Origin: Syngnathus acus
Lineage: Eukaryota > Chordata > Actinopteri > Syngnathiformes > Syngnathidae
Direction of reading: 5' to 3'
Length of the DNA stretch: 64,000 bases
Assembly: GCF_901709675.1 (NCBI RefSeq)
Contig: NC_051089.1
Location: 7,809,476 to 7,873,475 of the forward strand
The notes under the pieces were generated by a model that ran no database searches, was not told where the DNA came from, and worked only from the letters and a program-made list of their open reading frames with translations. The position numbers were made by a program, and so were the translations under genes. Within the stretch, counting starts at the first letter, position 1. The number at the start of each line of letters is the position of its first letter. Of the stretch, positions 1 through 12,577 are shown piece after piece.

Positions 1-459
1 TACATTAAAGTGGTATCTTCTTCATGTGACTACAGTATAGGATTTTTGTTTATGGGTTAAATGTACATACAACCGGAGAGCAAAACTCAGATTTAAAAAA
101 AAAAAAAAGAAATTATGTATGGTTGGTGCCCCACCATGTAGTTATTGCTCTGAGTCGGGGGTTGTTCTGTGTACATCAGAGCCTGAACTTTATCATCAAT
201 GTCAGTCATCTTAAAGTCAGCACGCTTGCATGTCAAGTGTGACAGACAATCGTGTTAAATTAACCTCCCACCGACGACGTCCTTCTAAAATCTTCAAGAC
301 ACGCTGACGTGACAATGAGAGCTCACAAACCTGATCATCGCAAATGGATTTCCAACTACTCAGCCAATAACAATAATATTTCCCCCAAACCATACAGTCC
401 ACAAGAACATGTGGGAAAAGGAAAAAACGAGAATATCTAAGCAAAGGTGGTGTGTGAGC

Positions 460-568
460 TCAGAAGGAAATGTCCTTGACGAGCTTGTACTGGTGCTCGG
501 TGTCTGTGCTGGCGCACTTGACGAACGACATGGCCAGAGTTCTGGTCTGACTTAACAGATCTTTATCG
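460..568 (-). CDS. rufy2: Short-isoform terminal exon of rufy2
   Basis: This is the last coding exon of the chain above. The acceptor GCGCAG precedes it, and two bases carried over from exon 2092-1995 complete an AGC serine codon. It reads [14 protein letters not shown]... and ends DISF then TGA. Its start matches the S-E-K-D-L type ending of the short neuronal RUFY3 isoform rather than the long R-L-Q-Q continuation leading to the FYVE zinc finger. It would give a protein that cannot bind PI3P through a FYVE domain. The assignment rests on phase and on resemblance to RUFY3. Confidence 0.75.
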
Positions 569-3500
569 CTGCGCACGGGGAGGAGGAAACCAAACGCAAA
601 GCAATGTGGGTCAAATGGATCGATGGATGATTTCATGGCATAAAAAATAAACAGGCAGGGGGAAGGAAAAATGGGGGGGGAAAAAATCAGAAAGGAAGGA
701 AGAAAGGATGTCAATACATCGGTATTCTAATTGGCCCTCGTTACACTCGAGGCAAAAGTTGTACATTGTGGTTATTTTGCGTTGCGTGAGTGGTGTGAAG
801 AGAAGCAGGAAAATGAATACAATCATGGCACAATACAAAGCTGCTGATCCATAAATGAAAGATTCCTTTTCAGCAGAGCAAAAAATAAGTCACTATGTAA
901 GCACAGAGGAAAACATTGACAAAGGATGGAGCACATTCAAACTGATGGCTGGGTGACTGGGAGGTGGGGGGGGGGCGTTATGGGAGGGTCTTCTCACTGA
1001 TGCAGTGAGGCGGATTCCTCGTGAATCACTTTAGACAGGGTGCAACAATAACTAAACGTGTCAAGCGAGGAAGCTTAAACATCAGTGGATTTCTCCCAGG
1101 GTATCGTGAAGAAGTCACAAAGAATCTTGAGCGGGATTGAAATGTGCTCCAATATGTAGTGCATGCTTTTAAGACCATTTTTGGACAATCCTGTGTGAAA
1201 AGATCAATAATGCTTGGTTCATGGACCATGACATCATATTATCATATAAGAATTAGACCACAGGTAAGTCTAATATCCTCAAAATTCGCTTTGCCACATA
1301 AAGGCACCAGGGAACGTGAAGTGCAAACAGAAGGCACCACTAAAATGAAGAGAATTCTTTGAAACTTACTTTTGCACATGACAAAGTTCATATATTTAAT
1401 CATTAACTAGAGATAGTTATCTGGTGACTAAAGTTGAGACGCCTGTTCTGTGACACTTCAATGACCAACTTAATTGTGCATCATGTTGCCATGACAATGC
1501 AAACTGTATGTTCTGATTTCCCTGGGAGAAAGTGTGACACTTGTGACTGGGCTGTGAAGACCAAAATCATTTTTCTTCTGTTTCTCCTCTGCAAGGTTGC
1601 AGTCGAGACTAGGGGCTGCATTATTTCAGACTTTTCTATTTTTAGACTAATGTGATAAAAAAAACTTGTCACTGTATTACAGGATTCTGTTTAAAACAAA
1701 CAGCAGGGTGGGATGTGTAGCAAGAATCCATATTCATCAAGAATGGACAGCCCATACATCAAGAAAAAAAAGAAGATTGAAGCATCCTCAAACATCCCAA
1801 AAACATGATTCGCGAATATTTGAAATCACACTCAATGAGGAGAGGTAAAGTCAATCCCTAGTCAGGGGTGGCGATTATATAAGACACATTTTAAAATTGG
1901 TCAACAAGGGATTGGATGAATTGAGGAGATAAAAGAGGAAAAATAATTTTCTTGTGCTCATTAGTTTGTGTTGGACACAGAATGTGTTGCTCACCTCTGC
2001 TCCAGCTGCTTCATGGTGGCCGTGATCTGATTGGTCTTCTCCTCAAGACGACTGATCATGTTGTTCTTCTTCTTCATTTCGTCATCGGAGTACTACAAAA
2101 CGAGAATGCTTGGCAAAATGCTTTCATCTATTGAGTACGTCAAGCGACGTGTGCGTTTGTATGTACCTGCATCTTCTGGTACATCTCGACATTGATGGCT
2201 TTGACTTCATCCAGTTGATGTCTGAGCCCGATCAACGTGTCCTGTTTGGAGATAACTCGTCAACATTCGCTTGGCGTATGCGGACACTTTTTTTCTGAGA
2301 TGCATCCTGCACCTGTTTCTCGTGAATATCTTTCTCCAGAAGTTTCATGGCCAGCTCCATTTCCTGCTTCATTGACACTTGAACCACCAGCTCATTCTCC
2401 ACATCCTGAAATTGAGTAATGCAGGCAATGCTCACACGTATTGTCACGAGACGGCGCATGAGTAAAAATGAGGTGCCCATTCTCTCACCTGTCTGAGCTG
2501 ACACTCCTCCTTCAGCTGCCGTTGCGCCTCGTTGTACATTTCATCCAAGCCTTGACGGGACTGTTTGTATGTCTCTCTTTCCACTGACACGTCACCCTGA
2601 GACACCTGCATAAAACAATTCATGGCAATTGGTCAAGTTGAGCCTTCAGGCACTGTGACGTCATTTTACACAATATTCATCGCAATACCGTTTTTAAATG
2701 AGGCGGCACACTAAACCTATTATCGTAAAGAAAAGCATACCTCCAAATGTTGCTGTGACTTCAGAAGAATGAGGCTGTTTTCACTCCTCAGTTGCTGGTT
2801 CTCTTCCTGCAGTTTAATGATGTTGTTTTTGGCTATAGCCAACTGCAAGCATGCAAAAGGTTGACAGAGACGGATGACGAAGTTAAGTGGTGTCTTTCCT
2901 TTTCATAATTACCACCAGAGATGCCAAGTCTCACCTCCTCTATAAGTTTCGAGTTAGACTTTTCCAGAGAGTCCACTCTGCCCTGCAGCCCGTGAACTGT
3001 AGAACTGGACACGACAATATTTACCACAAAGCATAATTTCCTTGGATATCTATGACATGTCATACTTTAAGGTCAAATGTAATGTCTTACTTCAGTTGGC
3101 GGTTAAGTTCCTCTACATAGTTTTTCTGATCCAAAATGGATGCTATCTGGCTGTTCCTGTTGTCATGGAAACAAAAATTCACATTTAAAGGGTACTGCAT
3201 TGAAACAGCGGAATAAAAAACAGGAGACTGTACCTCTCTTCGCTCCTGTAATCGTCAATGTCATTCTTTAGGTACATGGAGAAGTCAATCACCCCGACCT
3301 GAAAATAGATCACGTATGATGATTGATTTTGTTGTCATTAAATAGCTGTGTTAGTAGTAAGTAGAAATATTTAGACATGTATCCAAATTAGTGATGCTAA
3401 TCATTTCTAAGAGGAGTTGCGTTTACCTGAGAGTCCAGATCTTCACCTTTGACGCACAGGTTGGCGTCAATGACGTTGAGGCCGACCAGCAGACCCACAA

Positions 3501-5744
3501 TCACGGCGCCTTCTTCCTCCAGCATCAGTGCCGAATTCTCGTAAAAATCACTGCAAAGGAAGGACAATGGCTTTTCAGAAACTCCACTCTCTGACGCACA
3601 TGTGCTTTGGATGAACGATTCTTCATACTCGTTGTTAAAAGAATGTTTTGTGGGGTTTTTTGTTTGTGTGGGTGCTTGTGATTACCATAGTAAGTCTTTT
3701 CTGGTGATGAGGAGTCGCAGATAGTCGGCCAGCCGCTTCTGCATAAGGGCCAGTCGTAACCACGCTCTGGCCCGACCTAATGGAGTCCTAAATGCAAAGA
3801 AAGCATTATTTCATTCATTTCTTTCACGTCAATGTAGAGCGCTAGAATAAACATTGTTTAAAAAAAAAAAAAACATTTGGAAATGACATTGGACTTGACT
3901 CAACACAACCAAAGGCAGAGGTGTTAAATCCAAGTCCAGAAAGTAAGAATCCTGCCACAGGCTGGCAGGTTGTCAAGTTACCAATGAAAAATGTTTAACC
4001 CAGTCCTGTTCTGTTTTAATGAGTGATTTTTTTTGTGCAGTTGTAAATGAATGAAAAGATATACTAAACGTGTGTGGTTTAAAGATACATTATTCTGGGA
4101 ATTTTGGGTTGAATCCCTAAACACAGGCCATGTTGATTCCTTACTTGAGTCCCGGCAGATCTCGTACAGAGGCTGAAATCTCTCCTGCTTCCGGACACAG
4201 TTTTTCCACCAGCTCCAGAGGACCCCAAAGAGACTTGTTAAATCCCAGAAAGGACTTTTTTGCTGGAAAAGTGTGCCAGCCCAAAAAAATACTTCAAACA
4301 CACTATTGGAAGGGAGACATGTCGAGTACAGGAAGATGCGATCATCTCACCTCGCAGACCATGTTTGAGGCAGTGCTCCATGACAACAAAGAACTGCTGC
4401 AGGGGCGGGTAGTCCGAGTCCAGCGTTCTTCCAAAGCTCAGTGCTGACTCGATCAAGCCTTTAATACTCAACTTGGCCATGTTGAGCAGGTTAGCTCGCT
4501 CCATGGTCATCGGATCCCGCAGAGCTGCCAGAGAGAGATAGACATACGCCATCATTTAAGTTTAGACTCTGGGACTTTTAGCACGTTATTAAAATAAATA
4601 AAGTGCATTCTCAGTGTATAGCAGCTCTTGAAGGTTTCCCTGGCTTTGTCGACTCGAAGGGAGCAATGGTAATCTTAGCAGGTGCTTTGCTTAAATAAAC
4701 CAGCGAGAAGCAACTCAAACATTCGTGACTGTTTGAACCATTGAGTGATGTCTGTGTGTTATCAAACAAAAGACAACACGGGTCATATTATTCATAATAA
4801 TAGGGAACGTCTTGCAAGTTTCACGTCATCACATCGGAGTTTGCGAGAGCAAGAATTCACTCACATGATTTATTTGGGACTGTTGTTGTTTTTCGTAATG
4901 CCAGGGGCCCTTTTAGACACAATCCACCCATTTTTTTTCCAGGTTTCGGACTAGTAATGGTTAAGTATTAGACTCCAGCTGGGAATCAAACCCACACTGC
5001 CTACACAATATTCATTTTTTCAAGGGACCTACACATTGTTGTATCCCCCAACCCCCTTTATCACCAGTGCAACATGTGATGCTTCAGGCTGTCAACTGTT
5101 ATGGTGGTGAAAACAGCAACAATCAATTGGCTGCACATATAAGGGAATGAGGTCATGTTAGCCATTATCAGATTGTCATGCTTGTTCCTCATTGCCTCAT
5201 GTTTCTTTGACTTCTGTAGAAAAAATTCACCCCGGTGGTACAGTCTGCATCTCAGCATCACCTGATATCGAACCTTTTAAGCATTTCGAGTTAAGATATT
5301 CGGCTGCGCAGTGGCATAAAATTCTTCCTGTGATTGCGTGGGATTTTTGTAGCTTCCTCTCATATTCCAAAAATATGCAGGTGGCTGACGACCACTCGGG
5401 GGAGTACGCCACCTCTGCAAGGGTTACAGAAAATACACGGATGGATATACTGTACCTTGAGCTGTCCACTCTCCCGGCAAGGATGCTCTGTTCTCCGACA
5501 CTTTGGGCAGGACATGAATGCTCCCCGAAATGGTTTCGGAGGCTTTCCTGGCTAACGCGAAGATGGGAGCCTGCCATCGTCCGTCTCCTCCTCCTCCACC
5601 CCCGCCTCCTCTCACGGTGGGGATACATTTCTCACCGACGTTACATTTCTCCTCTTGTAACCTCAAAATTCCGAACACCTGAGATTTGTCCTTGCTGCCG
5701 TCGGCCTCAGAAAGAGCCAGGTCGTGCTCGGCAGCAGATGCCAT
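460..5744 (-). CDS. rufy2: RUN domain and coiled-coil protein, RUFY2-like (short, FYVE-less form)
   Basis: Coding exons in transcript order: 5744-5456, 4524-4351, 4262-4145, 3787-3686, 3550-3427, 3298-3234, 3156-3091, 3004-2935, 2842-2741, 2605-2489, 2405-2313, 2241-2167, 2092-1995, 568-460. All junctions are GT-AG and the phases join to 1602 bases (533 aa plus stop). Residues about 113-275 form the RUN domain ([65 protein letters not shown]). Residues about 290-505 are heptad-rich coiled coil ([42 protein letters not shown]). RUFY proteins are adaptors for small GTPases and motors on endosomes. The coiled coil matches RUFY2 better than RUFY3 or RUFY1. The last exon replaces the long C-terminus; any FYVE exons would lie beyond base 1. 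The N-terminal 96 residues include a glycine run (GGGGGGGG) and are poorly conserved. No clear poly(A) signal was seen downstream. Confidence 0.88.
569..1994. other. Last intron of rufy2
   Basis: This 1.4-kb interval separates exons 2092-1995 and 568-460. It is AT-rich with G-runs near 966-976 and short purine tracts. I see no further coding exon on either strand and no recognisable transposon. Short open frames here lack splice context and family resemblance. Confidence 0.6.
5285..5400 (+). repeat. Fragment of a common interspersed repeat (AAAAACATGC family)
   Basis: The stretch with GATTGCGTGGGATTTTTGTAG and CTCATATTCCAAAAATATGC is a decayed copy of a repeat also present at 15133-15310, 59640-59935 and 63630-63800. 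It sits in the first intron of rufy2. The family name was not identified. Confidence 0.45.
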
Positions 5745-6300
5745 GTTTGGCTACGTCTATGCAGCTAAGCAGCCGCTGGTCTGGCCCCACGCCCGTGGGG
5801 GTGAGCTTCACAATGAGCTACCCGGAGACCGTTTACCGTAGTTTAGAAATAACAGCGATTGCATCGGCTAAACAATGACAAGTAGTGACAGGTGACGCGC
5901 GAGTCCAACAGAAATGACGAAAGGTGTGCCTTGTGGCTCGCCGACCGTGGCTAGGCGTCGTTCGGTCGTTTACATGGTGAAGGTCCGTTGCACCGGCGGA
6001 GGCAAAACACAGAGGTGGCGCTCCTCGGAGACGCTTTCTTTACCGTACATGGCGTCGCCGTGGAGATGTGTTTACAGCGAGCAAGAGTTAGCCGCAGTCG
6101 GCTTGTGACAGTGCCGCCCGCCTTGCAGCCTCTCTCCCGAGGGGCGGTGTCAAAAACACGCTCACGAGACACACAAAAGGAAACACTACGTCATGGATAT
6201 CGCTCTGCCGCCCCCTGCAGGCTACCAATTACAAATGCATGACCGCCCCAGAAAGCTCGTTCTCGCGAGAATGTACGAGGACAAAAACTAACAGCGTTGT
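5745..6300 (-). promoter_or_regulatory. CpG-rich 5' region and promoter of rufy2
   Basis: The 550 bases upstream of the rufy2 ATG at 5744 are much richer in CpG than the surrounding AT-rich DNA. They contain a perfect TCTCGCGAGA palindrome at 6261-6270, a known core element of TATA-less housekeeping promoters. No TATA box is evident. The exact start site and any 5' UTR intron cannot be fixed from the sequence. Confidence 0.55.
6261..6270. promoter_or_regulatory. TCTCGCGAGA palindromic promoter element
   Basis: This is an exact 10-base palindrome, extended to 12 (TTCTCGCGAGAA). The element is established in CpG-island promoters of ubiquitously expressed vertebrate genes. It lies about 520 bp upstream of the rufy2 start codon. 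Confidence 0.55.
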
Positions 6301-6806
6301 AATTATTTTATTTTGTAGGGTTATCTGAAAAACGTTGAATATTCATATTCTTTACGTAATGTGCTACATTTTTGCCACTTAGTGTTTTTTGTATTTTTTT
6401 GCTGCAGGGCAGAAAGGTGACAGCAGTGCAAAAATATATATATTTCAAAGAATCTAATTAAAAAATAGATATGAGGTATGTTAAACATGTGTTCTATCTA
6501 CTCAGTGGATATCAAAATGTTTTAATCACATTGCATTTGTGTATTTCAGGTACCCCATTGGCAAATAAACACCTCTATTATGACTACCTCTCAAGAAAAG
6601 CCACAATTTGTGTAATCATTTTTGCATCACAGGAAGAACATGCAACACTGTCGATAAAAACTGAGGCTGTGATAGTTATCGTGATGGAATTTCTCCGATT
6701 GTACAGGTGTATCAAACATTGTTGTGAATCTTGTGGGTCGAATACGGTGTATGAATTGAAGTACTGCATTTGCAATGTTATGTCAGTCACTGCAGTGGCT
6801 GCTTAC

Positions 6807-6999
6807 CTTGGCTGTAGGCTAAGCGTTCCATACTCTCGCTGTGAGTGATGCCCCAGCGATGGAGGCTCTGGGGGGAATACATGGCCAGCAGGAGCCTCCT
6901 TGATCCGGCGCCTCGCTGCCAATGTGTTAGCAGGTCACGCCGATCCCAGTTTCTAAATGGCTCACGATGGTGTGCTTGAGAGGAGAATATGCGAATCAT
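6807..6999 (-). CDS. rufy2: Candidate alternative first coding exon of rufy2
   Basis: On the minus strand an ATG at 6999 opens 64 codons plus one base and stops at a strong donor (CAAG then GTAAGC, exon end 6807). The single leftover G has the same phase as the exon ending at 5456, so it can splice to the RUN-domain exon at 4524 and read ...[20 protein letters not shown] later in-frame ATG (MYSPQSLHRWGITHSES) is an alternative start. No database match is claimed; support is open frame, donor and phase. It would replace the glycine-rich N-terminus with a different one from an upstream promoter. Confidence 0.45.
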
Positions 7000-7162
7000 T
7001 CCAAGTTGCCCGCTTTAACTGTACAAGATTTACATTGCAACATATAGCATTTATTAAAATTAATACAACACAACATTATCCCGCAGATGCTCACTTTCAC
7101 TGCCTCGTCCCTTGTTAGAAATAACATCCACACAGAACCTTTTGTTGTCAGATCCTTTAAGG

Positions 7163-7489
7163 CACAGGTGTCAAACTCAAGTTCCGGGGGCCAGATACAG
7201 CCCGCCACATCATTTTATGTGGCCCGCGAAGACAAATTGTGCATCAAATTCGTGTGTCATTACTAGAATTGCAAATTGTCTTCACTTTTAATATCTTTTT
7301 TTTTTAAATATTTGACCAGTTTTTACTTGTCCGATTTGAAAACGAGTTATTTGTCAGTTTCTTTTGTAGCTTTTACTGTATATAATATGAGGTGCTCATA
7401 CATTTATTTGGGTTGACAGTCATAATGGCTCTCCGAAAGAAGCTATAACTACAATGCGGCCCGCGAAAAAAATGAATTTGACACCCCTG
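7163..7489. mobile_element. Non-autonomous hAT-type element (MITE) with target-site duplication
   Basis: The 327-bp element has 17-bp imperfect terminal inverted repeats, CACAGGTGTCAAACTCA on the left and TGAATTTGACACCCCTG on the right. It is flanked by an exact 8-bp direct duplication CTTTAAGG (7155-7162 and 7490-7497). An 8-bp target duplication is diagnostic of the hAT superfamily. There is no transposase; the interior is AT-rich between two GGCCCGC-containing ends. A close copy lies at 63079-63398 and a decayed fragment near 47732-47840. Confidence 0.85.
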
Positions 7490-7499
7490 CTTTAAGGTA

Positions 7500-10539
<3,040 letters not shown>

Positions 10540-10821
10540 TAAGTTAAAGTCCCAATGAGCGTCACAAATTTGATTTGGTGAAATTTGTCCTCTGCATTTA
10601 ACCCATCCGCGTGTGATTTTGATCCATCCCCTGGGGGAGAGGGAGCAGTGAGCAGCAGCAGTGCCACACTCAGGAATCATTTGGTGATCTAAGAGCCCCA
10701 TTTCAAGCCCTTACACTAAATGGGTCCCATTCTTAGAGTCTTTGGTATGACCCGGCCGTGGTTTGAACCCACAACCTTCCAATCTCAGGGTGGACACGCT
10801 ACCACTAGGCCACTGAGCTGG
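10540..10821 (-). repeat. tRNA-derived SINE, near full length
   Basis: Read on the minus strand, the element begins with a tRNA-like head containing an A-box-like TGGCCTAGTGG (10812-10802) and a perfect B box GGTTCAAACC (10769-10760). The head is followed by a conserved body and a 3' tail reading ...TTTAACTT at the low-coordinate end. A second copy lies at 52965-53206. The head-body layout and internal Pol III promoter boxes mark it as a SINE. Confidence 0.8.
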
Positions 10822-11260
10822 TATTAGGCTAGCTTCACAAGATTTTCTGTCTTTGTTTTCCCTCCATTATTATTGCTAATTTGCTAACTATTTATTGTTA
10901 ACTGATTGACGTTTTGGTACTGCCCGAGAGTGAGGCATGTGGACTTAAAAAATATGGATGAAGGCTATAATCAAACATTTAAGTCTTTGAAAAAATACAT
11001 ATATTTGAACATTTTCAGCTCAACACTCAAATGAAAAATTTGGTTCCTCCCTATAATCTAAATGTACTAAAACATTCCTACTAACAATATCAGATTTGAG
11101 TGGACCCACAAAAAAGTCTCCAGACTTCAACCCAAAAACATAAAGGAAGTTTGCCATTTTGGTTTCAAGTGTATGTTTTTGGCCATTTCCAGGGTCCCTC
11201 AAAAGAGAATATGTCTCAATGCTACCAAAAATGGTAATAAAATGCTAAATGATGTTTCAC

Positions 11261-11610
11261 TTAAGGCGTATGCTGTGTATGACGTGCGCGCATCATGCTG
11301 TCAGCAAAATGCTGTCAGCAATTTGCTGCAATCTATTTCATTTTATTACCGTAACACATATTTATGTACTGGTTTCTAAATAATGTCCAGCCAATAGAAT
11401 TGGAAGAGTTAATCTTAAACTTGTGACTTTCCCGCCTATTAAGGCGTATGCTGCGTATTACAAATGCTCGTCATGCTGTATTAACTGTCAGCAACTTGTC
11501 GCAATAGATTGTTTTTTCACCATAACACATTTGTGTTACTGTTGTGTGAATAGTTTCCTGTCATTAAAATTGGGAAGGAGTTATTTTGAAACTTGTATTG
11601 TGAAATTTGG
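11261..11610. repeat. Diverged tandem duplication of 178 bp upstream of the Ly6-type gene
   Basis: The motif TTAAGGCGTATGCTG occurs at 11261 and again at 11439. The two following segments stay alignable: CATGCTGT, GTCAGCAA, TTGC/TCGCAAT, CATAACACAT, then AATTGG-AAG-AGTTA near the ends. The second copy ends just before the TATA box at 11627, so the duplication lies in the gene's proximal upstream region. Confidence 0.7.
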
Positions 11611-11626
11611 GGTTAAGATGGCTGCA

Positions 11627-11633
11627 TATAAAG
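11627..11633 (+). promoter_or_regulatory. TATA box of the Ly6-type gene
   Basis: TATAAAG lies 59 bases upstream of the start codon at 11686. The expected transcription start is near 11657, which would give a very short 5' leader. Confidence 0.55.
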
Positions 11634-11685
11634 GAGGCTATGCGATAGACGAGCTCCAATCCAGTGGGATCATCGATTGAACAAC

Positions 11686-12577
11686 ATGAAGACCTTCCTT
11701 GTTGCTCTTCTCGTCTTTGTGCTCGTCAGCCAGGGTAAGTGCGGCGCGCTTCGTTGGTGCTCAGAGTGTTTAGTTGCGCTTCTGATAAACATGTTGCTTT
11801 GTTTAGGCGAGGCCCTCCAGTGTTATTGCGGAGGACGCAACAATTGCCCAGGAAATGAGGAGATCTGCACCACTTCCCATCATTTGTGTGCCAGTGTCCT
11901 CTATAATGATGGCGCCTGTGAGTAGTTCCTGACCCTTAAGAATATTCTTTCACCTTCCAAAGATTGGGCCTACTTTTATTTTTTTTTAAAGAATTTGTTT
12001 TTTCTATAAAATAGAGTTTGGTACTGAGAAGATCATGACTGTTCTTTATTCATACTTTCTTGCAGTAATATTTCACATTATTTTTTTTTTTAAACTATTA
12101 TGTCTGTTTTCTTCATTCACACAAAAAAAAAAAATGTTTTTGTTCTTAAGAAGTCTTTGTTTGTATGAACAAAAGTCCAAGGAATAAAATGTTATCCTTG
12201 AGAGATTACATCTTTTTTTGTATTCGTGATTAGGACTTTACTCGTTTTTGTCTTTAGTTTCATATTAAAAAAAAAACAATGCGCCTCAAAATTAGATTTT
12301 TTTCCCTTGTAGATTTTTTTTGTCAAACTCAGATGTGACCTTTTTCACAAGAGTTTTTTTCTTGCAGTTTTACGCTTATTTTTTTGCTAAAACTACAATT
12401 TCATTGCCAATAAAACAACACTTTTTTGACTCTCCCCTAACATAATGTGTTTATTTTTTGTCCGCAGCTCCAGACTACATGAAAGGCTGCGCTTCTTACC
12501 CTGAATGCGACTTCCTGCAGGACGAGCCCTCCGTCGCCTCAGTTTACTGCTGCGGCACCGACCTGTGCAACAGCTAA
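11686..12577 (+). CDS. Small secreted three-finger (Ly6/uPAR-type) protein
   Basis: Three coding exons, 11686-11734, 11807-11917 and 12468-12577, join in phase (GT-AG) to 89 residues. Residues 1-17 (MKTFLVALLVFVLVSQG) are a signal peptide. The mature chain starts near EALQCYC and has ten cysteines, ending in the family signature CCGTDLCNS. The exon pattern (signal exon, then two domain exons with phase-1 introns) is typical of Ly6 genes. The protein stops right after the final CxN motif with no hydrophobic tail, so it should be secreted rather than GPI-anchored. Possible poly(A) signal ATTAAA at 12626-12631. An upstream in-frame TTG at 11677 is not the likely start; the ATG at 11686 begins the signal peptide. 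Which Ly6 member it is, and its target, cannot be told from sequence. Confidence 0.85.

Noticed and set aside
5192-5878. 228-residue plus-strand open frame
   Set aside because: It is antisense to rufy2 exon 1 and its CpG-rich leader, has no family resemblance, and the minus-strand exon explains the sequence.
10760-10821. Possible tRNA gene
   Set aside because: A and B boxes are present, but the acceptor and anticodon stems do not form a cloverleaf and the head is fused to a SINE body.
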